A DNA stretch of 59,013 nt from Bacteroidales bacterium. Lineage in GTDB: Bacteria > Bacteroidota > Bacteroidia > Bacteroidales > UBA7960. Position numbers and translations under genes: made by a program. Positions 1 through 8,617 of the stretch are shown piece by piece. Each line of letters begins with the position of its first letter. Position 1 is the stretch's first letter. Location of the stretch: NCBI GenBank assembly GCA_003559855.1, contig PWJZ01000038.1:1-59013 (forward strand), given 5' to 3'. Under the pieces are notes generated by a model. It worked only from the letters and a program-made list of their open reading frames with translations. It had not been told where the DNA came from and searched no databases.

Positions 1-107
1 ACACTGCCTTCAATACCTTTTGCACCCACAGGCTGAATTCGCATGCCTTTGGGTTCTTTGAAGGGGGAGTGGATTATTCCGATTGGAGTAAAAGTCATAT
101 TTTTCAT
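1..107 (-). CDS. trmO: TrmO/TsaA (UPF0066)-like tRNA methyltransferase, N-terminal fragment
   Basis: Only the first 35 codons lie in the window; the gene continues past base 1. The reading begins MKNMTFTPIGIIHSPF and continues with a KEPKGMRIQP stretch. This matches the start of the TsaA/TrmO (UPF0066) family, where the PIG-I-x-SPF segment is the first strand of the SAM-binding barrel. Characterised TrmO N6-methylates t6A37 in tRNA. A second in-frame ATG lies three codons in and either could be the start. The call rests on a short N-terminus, so the family is likely but the substrate is inferred. Confidence 0.62.
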   Translation of the reverse strand, partial: MKNMTFTPIGIIHSPFKEPKGMRIQPVGAKGIEGS

Positions 108-249
108 AAAATATATTTTTAATCTTTTGTATTCAAGTTTATCATTTGATTGATTTCAATTATATGCATGCCGTCTGATATTTTTAGTTAATATTCTAAG
201 CCTTATAAAATAAAGTTTTAACCACTCGTTACCCGTTGAGCGAAAGCGA

Positions 250-269
250 AATCCCGACCCTTCGGGATT
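250..269. terminator. Short GC hairpin downstream of the GH3 gene
   Basis: An 8-bp perfect stem (ATCCCGA pairing with TCGGGAT, plus an A-T pair) closes a 4-nt loop about 20 bp beyond the GH3 stop codon. There is no strong T-run on the minus-strand side, so termination is only a possibility. It sits in a 180-bp gap that otherwise holds low-complexity CGTTAC-rich sequence. Confidence 0.35.
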
Positions 270-289
270 ACTCGTCACACGTTACTTAT

Positions 290-1789
290 TTATTCTTCCA
301 GATGACCTTGCAAAAACTCTGCCACTGACCTGTCATTTTTCAGGTGTGGTGTTTTGTTTTGCCCGCCAAGCTTGCCTATTGATTTCATGTATTCCATAAA
401 ACCATTTTGCTTTACCGGTTTTATTAAAAGTGGTTGTAAAACATTTCCCTGTATGAATTCACGATAATAGATATTTTTTTTCTGCACAAGGTTATCGAGA
501 ATATTTCTGAATTCTTCCATGGAGGCGGGTTTTTTTGAAAACTCAATATACCATTCATGGCAGGGTCTGCCTTTGGGATTTGATAAAAGCGGGGCAACGG
601 TAAATTCCTTGATTTTAGCACCTGTCTTCCGGCAAGCTTCATTAATTGATGATTCGACCTCTTCGGCGATAATGTGTTCGCCGAATGTTGATATATATTG
701 TTTAATTCTTCCCGTAACTTTCAGCCTGTAGGGGTTTTTCGAAATGAACTTTACGGTGTCGCCCAGGTTATATCCCCAGATTCCGGCATTGTTATTGATA
801 ATTACAACATAATTGACTTCGGTTTCAACTTCCCTGAGAGATAAACGCGGTGCATCGGGTTTATCAAATTCGTCTGCAGGTATGAATTCAAAAAATATTC
901 CTTCATCAGGTATAAGGATAGTCCCTTCGCCCGGGAATTCATCCTGTAATGCTATAAAGCCTTCGGAAGCCGGATATGTTTCAAGATAATCTATTTCTCC
1001 CCCTAAAAGTTGTTTGAAACGTGTTTCATAAGGCGTGAAGTTTATGCCGCCATGAACATACAATGATAAGTTTGGAAAAACTTCCTTAACGGTAGAATTA
1101 CCCGTTCTTTTCAACAACCTGTCAAAATACATTTCCACCCATGAAGGTATTCCGCTGATGAATGTCAGGTTTTGATCATGGGTTTCTTTTATTATCTCGT
1201 CAATTTTTTTTTCCCAAAACTCAATACAATTGGTTTTATATGATGGTAATTGATTTTTTTTGAGGAATCCCGGAACATGATGGTTAGATATGCCCGAAAG
1301 GCGTCCTGACAGTATTTGCCCGGTTTTTTCCAGGTGCGGGCTGCCCGAAACAAACATAAGCTTGCCGTCCAGGAAACTTGTTTTTCCGGTTTTATATACA
1401 TACATCAACAATCCCAGTCGCGCACAATTGACATGGTTATGAATGGAATCGGATGAGATAGGAAGGTATTTGGCTCCTGAGATGGTGCCCGATGTTTTTG
1501 CAAAATATATCGTCTTTTTTGGCCAGATGACATTTTCTTCCCCCTGAATTATACGTTCAATATATGGCTTGTAATCTTCATATTCACGAATTGGCACATG
1601 TTTTTTGAAATCATCATAGTTTTTTATGTTTTCAAATTTGTGCTCCTTGCCAAAAGCAGTTTTTTTACCTTTTTCAACGAGCATATTAAATACTTTGTGT
1701 TGAAGGTCTATAGCTTCTTTTTCCCATGAACGGAAACGACGGCTATAAAACTTAGCGGCTAAGCGTGCTCCGGATTTTAGTAATCTCAT
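290..1789 (-). CDS. GH3 auxin-responsive-promoter family acyl-adenylating enzyme
   Basis: A 499-residue protein matching the full length of the GH3 family (PF03321), adenylate-forming enzymes that in plants conjugate amino acids to plant hormones. The N-terminus has the family-typical pattern of a long amphipathic start, then FKKHVPIREYEDYKPYIERI. The ATP-binding motif is AKTSGTISGAKYLPIS at about residues 97-112, and a later GYNLGDTVKFI-type segment (about 340-350) is the second adenylation signature. Bacterial members are common in Bacteroidetes; their acyl and amine substrates are unknown. The M20 peptidase gene lies 10 bp upstream on the same strand, so the two are probably co-transcribed. 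The fold is confident and the function is not. Confidence 0.88.
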   Translation of the reverse strand: MRLLKSGARLAAKFYSRRFRSWEKEAIDLQHKVFNMLVEKGKKTAFGKEHKFENIKNYDDFKKHVPIREYEDYKPYIERIIQGEENVIWPKKTIYFAKTSGTISGAKYLPISSDSIHNHVNCARLGLLMYVYKTGKTSFLDGKLMFVSGSPHLEKTGQILSGRLSGISNHHVPGFLKKNQLPSYKTNCIEFWEKKIDEIIKETHDQNLTFISGIPSWVEMYFDRLLKRTGNSTVKEVFPNLSLYVHGGINFTPYETRFKQLLGGEIDYLETYPASEGFIALQDEFPGEGTILIPDEGIFFEFIPADEFDKPDAPRLSLREVETEVNYVVIINNNAGIWGYNLGDTVKFISKNPYRLKVTGRIKQYISTFGEHIIAEEVESSINEACRKTGAKIKEFTVAPLLSNPKGRPCHEWYIEFSKKPASMEEFRNILDNLVQKKNIYYREFIQGNVLQPLLIKPVKQNGFMEYMKSIGKLGGQNKTPHLKNDRSVAEFLQGHLEE

Positions 1790-1799
1790 ATTTTACTGT

Positions 1800-3230
1800 T
1801 TATTGGTTGTTTTGTAAAAAAATCCTTATAAGTTCGGCATATACCTCAATCCCCTCTTCCAGCCTTTTGATCGGCAATCTCTCGTCAATACTGTGTATTG
1901 TCTCTAAAAGTTCAAGATCCATAAATACGGGTAATAACCCGTATGCAGGTATTCCTTTTGCTCTGAAGTATTTATTATCGTTGGAAGCCGGAAACAGAAT
2001 GGGTATCGTTTCAGCGTTTTTATAAACATGTTTCAGGGCATTGCTCATTTTATGATAATATTCGTCTATTTCTGTGGGTGGTGCATCCACCCCTTCCTGT
2101 AGTATTTCTATTTCAATATCGTCATTGTTAAGCCAGTACCTGACTTTCTTAATGAATTCATCGGTTTGCACACCGGGCAGCAGGCGGCAGTCGAGGATCG
2201 ATTCGATTTTATGCGGTATCTGATTGGGCGCCCCGGGTTGGGTCGATATTCCTGTAATCGTAATCGTATTGCTTACGAGCGAATATAATATTTCATCGCT
2301 TTTCATAACCCGGGTTGCCAGGGGTTTGACAAGGCGGATGTTTCTGAGGATTGCTCCCGGGATCCCCGTTTCAAGTCTGCCAAGCTCTTTGAACATCCTG
2401 TAAGTAGTTTCTGAAAACTCCACCTCACGGTTTTTGTTATGCCATGTGAGCCTGCCGAGTGCATCAACTTTTTCCTGAACGGCATAGCTGACAGGTGGTA
2501 CCGAACCATGCCCCGAAGTTTCCATTATTAAGGTGAGTTTAAGCCAAATAGTACGTTTTGTTGCAACGGATATTCCGAAAAGCTTTTTACCAAGTTCATC
2601 GGATAAAACACCCGGCAAGCCGGTGCCCCCTTCATTATATACAACTATAGGATTTAAACTGTCAAGGTACCTTTCAGTAATGATGCCGGCACCCGTAAAG
2701 CCCCCTGTTTCTTCACCTGATACGGAAAGCATAGTGATATTATAGGGAAGGTCATACTTTTGTGACTTTTCGATAAACCTTTCCATGGCCATCAACTGCA
2801 TTATTGCCATGCCTTTCATGTCGATTGCTCCCCTTCCCCAAACATACCCGTCAGCAATAGCTCCCGAAAAGGGAGGATGTGTCCAGAAATAAGGTTTTTC
2901 GGCAGGTACAACATCTATATGGTTTAACAGTATTACATTTGGCTTTTGCATTTCCAAAGGGTAGAGAGAAGCTGCGAAATTAAAAGTATCTTTGTCATTT
3001 GTGAAAATCTCAACATGTAACCCCATATCACGGCATACTCCTGCTAAAAACATTCCCGCTTCTTTTTCATTACCGCTAACCGACTCTATGCTGAGATAAT
3101 TGCTGAGAAGCTTTGCAGATTGCGGTATATGTGCAGTATCAGATATGTTCGTATAACCATATGAAGAGAAAAAGAAACTGGCAACAAAAAAAAGCGAAAA
3201 TAAAACGTTCTTTATATTAATGTTTCGCAT
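1800..3230 (-). CDS. M20 family metallopeptidase, exported
   Basis: A 476-residue M20 dipeptidase/carboxypeptidase. The N-terminus (about residues 1-27) is a signal peptide: a basic start, a hydrophobic phenylalanine-rich core and a small-residue end. Metal-site motifs are in order: NHIDVVPA (about 102-109), GRGAIDMKG (about 132-140) and GEETGG (about 171-176). Length and the YGLLPVFMD region near the C-terminus resemble the CPS1/YscS-like carboxypeptidase group. It should remove C-terminal or dipeptide residues in the periplasm. It lies 10 bp before the GH3 gene; an amidohydrolase paired with an amide-forming GH3 enzyme could act on related conjugates, which is inference. Confidence 0.92.
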   Translation of the reverse strand: MRNINIKNVLFSLFFVASFFFSSYGYTNISDTAHIPQSAKLLSNYLSIESVSGNEKEAGMFLAGVCRDMGLHVEIFTNDKDTFNFAASLYPLEMQKPNVILLNHIDVVPAEKPYFWTHPPFSGAIADGYVWGRGAIDMKGMAIMQLMAMERFIEKSQKYDLPYNITMLSVSGEETGGFTGAGIITERYLDSLNPIVVYNEGGTGLPGVLSDELGKKLFGISVATKRTIWLKLTLIMETSGHGSVPPVSYAVQEKVDALGRLTWHNKNREVEFSETTYRMFKELGRLETGIPGAILRNIRLVKPLATRVMKSDEILYSLVSNTITITGISTQPGAPNQIPHKIESILDCRLLPGVQTDEFIKKVRYWLNNDDIEIEILQEGVDAPPTEIDEYYHKMSNALKHVYKNAETIPILFPASNDNKYFRAKGIPAYGLLPVFMDLELLETIHSIDERLPIKRLEEGIEVYAELIRIFLQNNQ

Positions 3231-3468
3231 AAAATAGCGTTATTTTATGTTTGTTAATAATCATGCAAATATAATAATGAAAATTGCAAAAATTTGCAAA
3301 TTTTTTGTTTGGATCAATTTTTCTTTTGTTTTATTTTCCTTTGGTTAAGTGGCGTTATAAAAGGCTTTTACAAATAGTTCAACACGTCAGTGGAATGTTG
3401 AAATACTTTTCTTCTGAAAATCAGTTCCACAACAGGTATGCCGGGGGTAAATTTTACCATTGTTGAAC

Positions 3469-4236
3469 TTACAGGTTAAGAGAGTTTTTTACGTCAATAA
3501 GCTTGGCAACAATGCTGAAGGCAATTTCTCGCGGTGTCTCGGCTTTTAAAGGTATCCCTATGGGCATGTCAACGCGGTCAAGCTCTTCTTCGGTGTTTGC
3601 ATTTTCTTCCAAAAGCCTTTTCCGTGCTTCGGCTACTTTACGCTTACTGCCAATCATGCCGACATAAGCCACATCTTTTTTTGCCATCCTTTGCATTATT
3701 GCTTCGTCGTAGGCATGCCTGGGAGTGGTTATCACGACAAAATCCCTGGTGTTAAAGTCAATCTTTCCGGTTGCATCAATATAGTCGTCTGTGATAAATC
3801 CGGCATAATCCAACGGGTGCTCTTTTGCTATTTCAGGCCGGTTATCGACAAAAATAATTTTAAAGCCTACATCAGCCGCATACCTGCCGACTTCCCTTCC
3901 CACATGTCCTGCACCGAATATGTAAAGGTTGGGGCTAATACTGACAGGCTCAAAATATATGGAAGCTTTACCGCCGCAATGCATATCCAGCTCATCTTCC
4001 AGCTCGTATTCCTTTATTTGAGGCTTGCCGGCTTTAAGAGCTTCGATAGCATCTTCGATGGCTTGTTGTTCAATGGAGCCACCACCTACCGTTCCTTCCG
4101 TTTTGCCATCTTCAAAAACAACCATTTTGGCTCCGGCTTTGCGCGGTGTGGAACCTTGTGTGTGTATAACAATGCAAAGTACAAAAGGTTTATTCTGTTG
4201 CTTGTATTCGGTAAGTTTGAAAAGGATGTCTTCCAT
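3469..4236 (-). CDS. XdhC/CoxI family protein, orphan
   Basis: A 255-residue protein with the two XdhC modules. The XdhC_CoxI N-terminal segment contains VIHTQGSTPRKAGAKMVV (about 24-41), EGTVGGGSIE, and an MHCGGKASIYFEP core. The C-terminal Rossmann domain starts at IFGAGHVGREVGRY (about 109-122). XdhC proteins insert sulfurated molybdenum cofactor into xanthine-dehydrogenase-type hydroxylases. No molybdenum hydroxylase subunit is visible here, so its client must be encoded elsewhere. The stop lies in AT-rich DNA and the gene is followed upstream by a REP field. Confidence 0.88.
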   Translation of the reverse strand: MEDILFKLTEYKQQNKPFVLCIVIHTQGSTPRKAGAKMVVFEDGKTEGTVGGGSIEQQAIEDAIEALKAGKPQIKEYELEDELDMHCGGKASIYFEPVSISPNLYIFGAGHVGREVGRYAADVGFKIIFVDNRPEIAKEHPLDYAGFITDDYIDATGKIDFNTRDFVVITTPRHAYDEAIMQRMAKKDVAYVGMIGSKRKVAEARKRLLEENANTEEELDRVDMPIGIPLKAETPREIAFSIVAKLIDVKNSLNL

Positions 4237-4981
4237 AATGATATTAATTTGGTGACTTAAAGTATATTAAAACAAAAATAAGGAAAAATTCTTCTTTGGA
4301 GGGGAAAATGTTTTTATGGATGCGTCAATAAATATTATTGCACCCCTACGGGGCGCTAATATAATTTCGCGGATTTATTTTCTATCTGTATATGCCCTCT
4401 AAGAGGGCTGAATTTATTGATTCGCATTGTTTTTGGGAAAAGTTAAAGGGTTTTGTTGAAGGCTTTTTAAATAATTATAGATAATTCCACCACCGTAAAT
4501 TAAATGCAAAATAATTATAGAATCAAAAACATCATATTGATTTCTCACTCCGGCAGAGTGTAATATCGATAAAGCATATATTCACTAACACCTCGTAGCG
4601 GTGAAATAACGGTAGCATTGTATTTGTTAATAGTTTTATGTCACCCCTCTGGGGTGATTATTTTTTCATGGATGTCTATTTTGTTCTAACGCTGTTTCAC
4701 CTCTACGAGGTGGTTGTGAATTTAAATCTTGTCAATCAGCTAAATTTAACCCTAGCAGAAGACAAACCTTATATGTAAGAATTATCCGTAAAAAGCTGCA
4801 AGTGCCCGGAAAGCCATCTTAGAGGGCAAATATTGATAGAGCTAACACCTCGTAGAGGTGAAATAACGGTAGCAAAAAGGTAATCTATAAACATCAACTC
4901 ACCCCAGCGGGGTGAAATAAAGATAGATTTGTTAGCATATAAAAAATCAATTAAACTCGGTTGTATACAACATATATCACA
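4237..4981. other. Gene-free REP field upstream of RAYT-1
   Basis: This 745-bp stretch holds no credible gene. It contains about nine short GC-rich palindromes embedded in AT-rich DNA, in both orientations, all next to one RAYT transposase gene. It also has two copies of an AAATAATTATAGA string near 4468 and 4508. Confidence 0.8.
4338..4919. repeat. REP palindrome family 1 (about nine hairpins)
   Basis: Hairpins occur near 4341 (CCCCTACGGGG), 4394 (GCCCTCTAAGAGGGC), 4546 (CACTCCGGCAGAGTG), 4590 (CACCTCGTAGCGGTG), 4641 (TCACCCCTCTGGGGTGA), 4698 (CACCTCTACGAGGTG), 4812 (degenerate, AGAGGGC), 4846 (CACCTCGTAGAGGTG) and 4899 (CACCCCAGCGGGGTG). The best-kept copies carry a 3' tail GAAATAACGGTAGC. 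Stem bases covary (CACCTC/GAGGTG against CACCCC/GGGGTG), as expected of selected hairpins. The cluster abuts RAYT-1, its likely mobiliser. Confidence 0.85.
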
Positions 4982-5440
4982 TCAATCAAAAAAATCGAAA
5001 AGATATTTTGAATTATACTCAACACAAAATTTTTTCAAAAAAATTAAATATTCATCCCTGAAAGACACATGTTGATGATGCTTTTGTTGATTTTCGATAT
5101 ATTTTATCACATTAGGCCTATGCGACATGCTATATGAAAATAAGCCATATCCTTCCTGCCAATGAAATTTAAACTTTGATAATTTCCTTTCATTTATAAA
5201 CCTGGAAGAATCAGATTTGATATCACGTACTAATGCCGGTATATCACAGGGATGCATTCCAAAAAATATATGTATGTGATCGGGCACCGAGTTAATTGCC
5301 AAGGGCTTATGCTTCTGTTTTAGAAGTATCCCTCCAATGTATTTATGAAGTTCATCCCTGAAACTATCTTTTATCAGCGCAGTACGATGTTTAACTGCAA
5401 AAATAAGCTGCATGGAAGTTTGGTAATATGGATTTAGCAT
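4982..5440 (-). mobile_element. RAYT-1: REP-associated IS200-like HUH transposase
   Basis: A Y1-type HUH transposase of the REP-associated TnpA group. The HUH motif reads PDHIHIFF and the catalytic tyrosine is in IKYIENQQKH near the C-terminus; FHWQEGYGLFSYS is typical of RAYTs. I chose the ATG at 5440 (MLNPYYQTSMQLIFAVKHR), which aligns with RAYT starts; an ATG 27 bp upstream would add nine unusual residues. RAYTs are generally domesticated single-copy genes that nick and move REP hairpins rather than themselves. All REPs of this family in the window lie immediately 5' of the gene. There are no IS200 ends with tnpB. Confidence 0.88.
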
Positions 5441-5499
5441 AAGATTAATTTTTGGGTTTATATGCAAAATTAGTTATTTTCTTTTAAGTTTAATCTTAA

Positions 5500-5640
5500 T
5501 ACAGAAGCTTCCGGTTCATGTCAGAAGCTGGAAATGCTTTGAGGTTTAAGGAACTGAAAATCCCCAAGTATCTGGAGTTTCCAGCTTCTCCGGACTCTGG
5601 AGTTTCCATCTTCCGGCAGGAGATGGAAACCTCCGAAAAC
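5500..5640. repeat. Imperfect TCTGGAGTTTCC repeats
   Basis: Two direct copies of TCTGGAGTTTCCA (near 5570 and 5596) and an inverted GGAAACCTCC (near 5625) lie between RAYT-1 and the methyltransferase gene. They could fold into a weak hairpin upstream of the GTG start. Role unknown. Confidence 0.45.
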
Positions 5641-5692
5641 AAAACATTTCGTTTAAATTTGTACAAATGAATAATTCAAAAAACTAATTAGA

Positions 5693-6367
5693 GTGCCAGT
5701 ATTCGATAAAACAGCTCCCGGTTATGACCAGTGGTACAAAACCAAGCTCGGCAGTTTTGCTGATAAAGTTGAAACCTGTCTCGCTTTTCGCTTGTTCACT
5801 CCCGAAAAGGGAATGAAAGTGCTTGATGTCGGATGTGGTACAGGCTTGTTCAGCATCCGGCTTGCTGAAGTGGGCTTTAAGCTTACAGGAATTGATGTTT
5901 CCCAGGAGATGCTTGAAATTGCTAAAGATAAAGCAAAACGGAAGAACCTTGAGATTGATTTCAGAGAGATGGGTGTTTATAAGCTGGATTTTGTGGATGA
6001 GAGCTTTGATGCTGTATTTTCAATGGCAACATTTGAGTTTGTGAAATCTCCGCAAAAAGCTTATGATGAAATGTTCAGGGTTTTGAAAAAAGGCGGGAAG
6101 ATTTTAATAGGTATAATTAACAGGGATAGTAGGTGGGGTGTGTTATACATGTCAAAATCGGTAAGGGAAAACTCGGTCTTTAAATACGCTGATTTTAAAA
6201 CTATTGAAGAAATTAAGGGTTTAGACCGTAAAAATGTTAAAGACTGGGGAGAATGTCTGTTCATTCCGCCTGATGCATTTGAACTGGATATAAATATGGA
6301 GAATGAAAAGAAGCTGTCTGAAACCGAAAGGGGAGGGTTTTTTTGTGTGTTGTTTGGGAAGGGTTGA
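5693..6367 (+). CDS. Class I SAM-dependent methyltransferase
   Basis: A 224-residue class I methyltransferase. Motif I is VLDVGCGTGLFSIRL (about 43-57), the acidic ribose-binding residue lies in LTGIDVSQEML (about 65-75), and a motif IV-like FDAVFSMATFEFV follows. The FRVLKKGGKILIGIINR segment is the usual post-motif strand. The start is GTG, since no ATG precedes motif I at a suitable distance. Substrate cannot be told from sequence; the ubiE/menG-like Methyltransf_11 fold is used for quinones, small acids and others. It stands alone between RAYT-1 and the LytTR regulator. Confidence 0.85.
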   Translation: MPVFDKTAPGYDQWYKTKLGSFADKVETCLAFRLFTPEKGMKVLDVGCGTGLFSIRLAEVGFKLTGIDVSQEMLEIAKDKAKRKNLEIDFREMGVYKLDFVDESFDAVFSMATFEFVKSPQKAYDEMFRVLKKGGKILIGIINRDSRWGVLYMSKSVRENSVFKYADFKTIEEIKGLDRKNVKDWGECLFIPPDAFELDINMENEKKLSETERGGFFCVLFGKG

Positions 6368-6382
6368 TAGTGTATGAGCCAG

Positions 6383-6463
6383 AGTCGTACTCCGACTGGA
6401 CTCATAGTATGGCATTTTAATTTGCTCAGTTTGTTGAAGGCAGAATGAAGTCGGGGTACGACT
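6383..6463. repeat. 15-bp inverted repeat between convergent genes
   Basis: AGTCGTACTCCGACT at 6383-6397 is matched in inverse by AGTCGGGGTACGACT at 6449-6463, with one mismatch. The left arm lies inside a larger imperfect ATGAG...CTCAT palindrome. The element sits between two convergent genes and could act as a bidirectional terminator or be a solitary REP-like or MITE-like pair. Confidence 0.6.
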
Positions 6464-6472
6464 GGTAAGAAA

Positions 6473-7192
6473 TCACCTTCTCATAAACTCCAAAAAATGC
6501 TCCCTGAACGTTGCACCGATAGGTATCTTTTTGCCCCCTACTACTACATCGTGTTTTTCAATGGCTTCAAGGTGTTTAAGTGCAATAATGTAAGATTTGT
6601 GAATTCGCACAAAGTCATTGGCAGGAAGCATTTCAAGCACATCTTTCATGGTAAGCAATGACATTATCTTTTTCTGACTTGTGTGAAAGCACATATAATT
6701 TCCGTCAGCTTCTATGTATAGGATGTCGTCGGGGTGAACTTTGATTTGCTGCGTTCCGCTTTTGATGAACATGTGAGCTTTGGATTCTTTATTTGATTGT
6801 GCAGGGCTTGAAGTTTCCTGCTTTTCAACCGCCGGGTTTATTAATCCGGAGGCTTTGTTTACTGCTTTGAGAAATCGCTCGTATTTTACCGGCTTTACCA
6901 GGTAGTCAACGGCATTGTATTCGTAACTTTCGGCGGCGAACTCAGGGTAGGCTGTAGTAAAAATTACCTTAGGCGGTGCAGCAAGCGACTTATAAAGTTC
7001 TATACCCGATAGCTCCGGCATGTTAATGTCCAAAAATATCAGATCGACTTTAACCCTGTTAAGGTAATCCAATGCCTTGAAAGGGTTGCTGAAGCACTCC
7101 GCCAGCTCCAGAAAAGGAGTGCGCAAAATGTAATCCTTTATCAGCTCAAGAGCAAAAGGCTCATCGTCTATTACGGTGCAACGTATTTTCAT
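6473..7192 (-). CDS. LytTR-family response regulator
   Basis: A 239-residue regulator with an N-terminal receiver domain and a C-terminal LytTR DNA-binding domain. The receiver acidic pair is D9-D10, the phospho-acceptor is D55 in LIFLDINMPE, and the conserved lysine lies in DYLVKPVKYERF. The LytTR domain (about 140-239) contains IKVHPDDILYIEADGNY and FVRIHKSYIIAL. It should bind DNA as a dimer when phosphorylated. Its partner is the sensor kinase upstream on the same strand, separated by an unusually long 254-bp repeat-rich spacer. Targets are unknown. Confidence 0.93.
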   Translation of the reverse strand: MKIRCTVIDDEPFALELIKDYILRTPFLELAECFSNPFKALDYLNRVKVDLIFLDINMPELSGIELYKSLAAPPKVIFTTAYPEFAAESYEYNAVDYLVKPVKYERFLKAVNKASGLINPAVEKQETSSPAQSNKESKAHMFIKSGTQQIKVHPDDILYIEADGNYMCFHTSQKKIMSLLTMKDVLEMLPANDFVRIHKSYIIALKHLEAIEKHDVVVGGKKIPIGATFREHFLEFMRR

Positions 7193-7232
7193 TGTTGTTT
7201 TTTTTAATTATTTATGCGATTTGGTTGTATGC

Positions 7233-7446
7233 ATTCTGAAGTCTTCAGTCGGCAGTCGGCAGTCGGCAGTAGGCAGTCAATCTGTATTCTAAAGCCACCG
7301 ATTACCGATTATCTAATACTGATTACCATTATTCCCACTCAGTACCCAACCCCTAAACCTCTAAACTCATTGGCACATTGACACATTAACCCATCAATCC
7401 ATCAACCTATCAACCCATTGGCACATTGACCCATTGGCACATTACC
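7233..7446. repeat. Simple-sequence block between kinase and regulator genes
   Basis: A run of GTCGGCA heptamers (near 7247-7275) is followed by CCGATTACCGATTA-type and CACATTGACCCATTGG-type short tandem units up to the kinase stop. No gene or clear hairpin is present. Such low-complexity intergenic tracts often vary in copy number. Confidence 0.65.
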
Positions 7447-8484
7447 TCATTCAAGCTTCAACAATAACTTTACCGTAAAAACACCATCACTTTTATTTAT
7501 ACTCAGCTTATGCTTGCCGGGATACATAATTTCCAGCCGCTTACGTGTGTTTTTTATGCCTATACCAGATTCTTTATTATTCATCGATTGTGTGTTTTTG
7601 AAGACAGGGTTTTGTGAAATAAATTCCAGCTCATCATTTTGAAAACTCATAGAAATGTTGATCTCCGATTTATGTTCCAGCTTCACACCATGCTTAAAAG
7701 CATTTTCAATGAATGATATCAGTATGAGAGGTGCTATCCGGTAGCCGGTATAATTGCCGTTGACCTCAAAATTTACTGTAACCGGTATATCTTTTGCAAA
7801 ACGCATCTTCTGAAGCCTGATATAATTTTGAATGTATTCGATCTCTCTTTCGACGCCGATTTTTTCCACATTACTTTCGTAAATAATATAACGCATCAGT
7901 CCCGATAATTTTTCGATTATGTCGGCTGTTCTTTCGTCGCCTGAGCTGCTGGCGCTGGAATATGCCATATTCAGCACGTTAAACAGAAAGTGGGGGCTAA
8001 GCTGTGTTTTAAGGAAATTGAGCTCAGCCGACAGCTTTTCGCGGGCAAGCTCCTGCTTTTTCTTTTCGCTGACTATCCAGTTTTTAGTAAAACCATAAGT
8101 AAGGGCCAGGGAAATTATAATAAAATGAACAAATCCATTCATGGTAAACTGACTGATAAAGGGTTCATCAACATCTGAGTAAACGTATGTCATAAAGAAA
8201 AAGTCGACAAATGTTTCAATAAAAGTTGAGCCGACAAATATCACAAGCAGCCAAATCCAGAATTTACGTATTTGCTTTTTTATTGCGTAGTAAGGTATCA
8301 GCCAGAGTGCTACCGAATAAAATATTAATGCATTAATGATTGTCCCGACTGTTACCGGCAATATCAAAGTGCCGTCAATTTGCCTGAACGGGCCTATTGT
8401 CTTGATAAACAATATTGCTATTATGTATAAGATAAGCCATACGGCTATGTGTATCAAAGGTTCGGTATATTTCTTCCGGAACAT
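7447..8484 (-). CDS. LytS/YehU-type membrane sensor histidine kinase
   Basis: A sensor kinase of the His_kinase (PF06580) family. Four or so membrane segments occupy the N-terminal half. The phospho-accepting histidine is in the motif QLSPHFLFNVLN, preceded by a coiled linker rich in K and E. An HATPase_c domain closes the protein, with the N-box LISFIENAFKHGVK and G-box GIGIKNTRKRLEIMY. I use the ATG giving MFRKKYTEPLIHIAVW; an ATG 57 bp upstream (8541) is in frame and possible. It is transcribed before the LytTR regulator and likely phosphorylates it. Ligand unknown. Confidence 0.9.
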   Translation of the reverse strand: MFRKKYTEPLIHIAVWLILYIIAILFIKTIGPFRQIDGTLILPVTVGTIINALIFYSVALWLIPYYAIKKQIRKFWIWLLVIFVGSTFIETFVDFFFMTYVYSDVDEPFISQFTMNGFVHFIIISLALTYGFTKNWIVSEKKKQELAREKLSAELNFLKTQLSPHFLFNVLNMAYSSASSSGDERTADIIEKLSGLMRYIIYESNVEKIGVEREIEYIQNYIRLQKMRFAKDIPVTVNFEVNGNYTGYRIAPLILISFIENAFKHGVKLEHKSEINISMSFQNDELEFISQNPVFKNTQSMNNKESGIGIKNTRKRLEIMYPGKHKLSINKSDGVFTVKLLLKLE

Positions 8485-8550
8485 CAGGGGAGTATTTTGC
8501 CAATTAATTTTTACAACAAAATAAATCAAAAAATCCAACAATATTTATTA

Positions 8551-8616
8551 AAATTTATGAATTGCCGGAATATTATTTAAACATTGAATTTTAATTGATG
8601 AAAGCAATAAAGAAAA
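8551..8616. repeat. Direct repeat A, left copy
   Basis: About 66 bp beginning AAATTTATGAATTG and containing TATTTAAACATTG and TTTTAATTGATGAAA, repeated at 9581-9647. It covers the region just upstream of the sensor kinase and so may include that gene's promoter. Confidence 0.75.
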
Positions 8617-8617
8617 C

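Noticed and set aside
3691-4260. 189-codon open frame opposite the xdhC gene
   Set aside because: It is antisense to a gene with clear XdhC motifs and its translation has no recognisable family.
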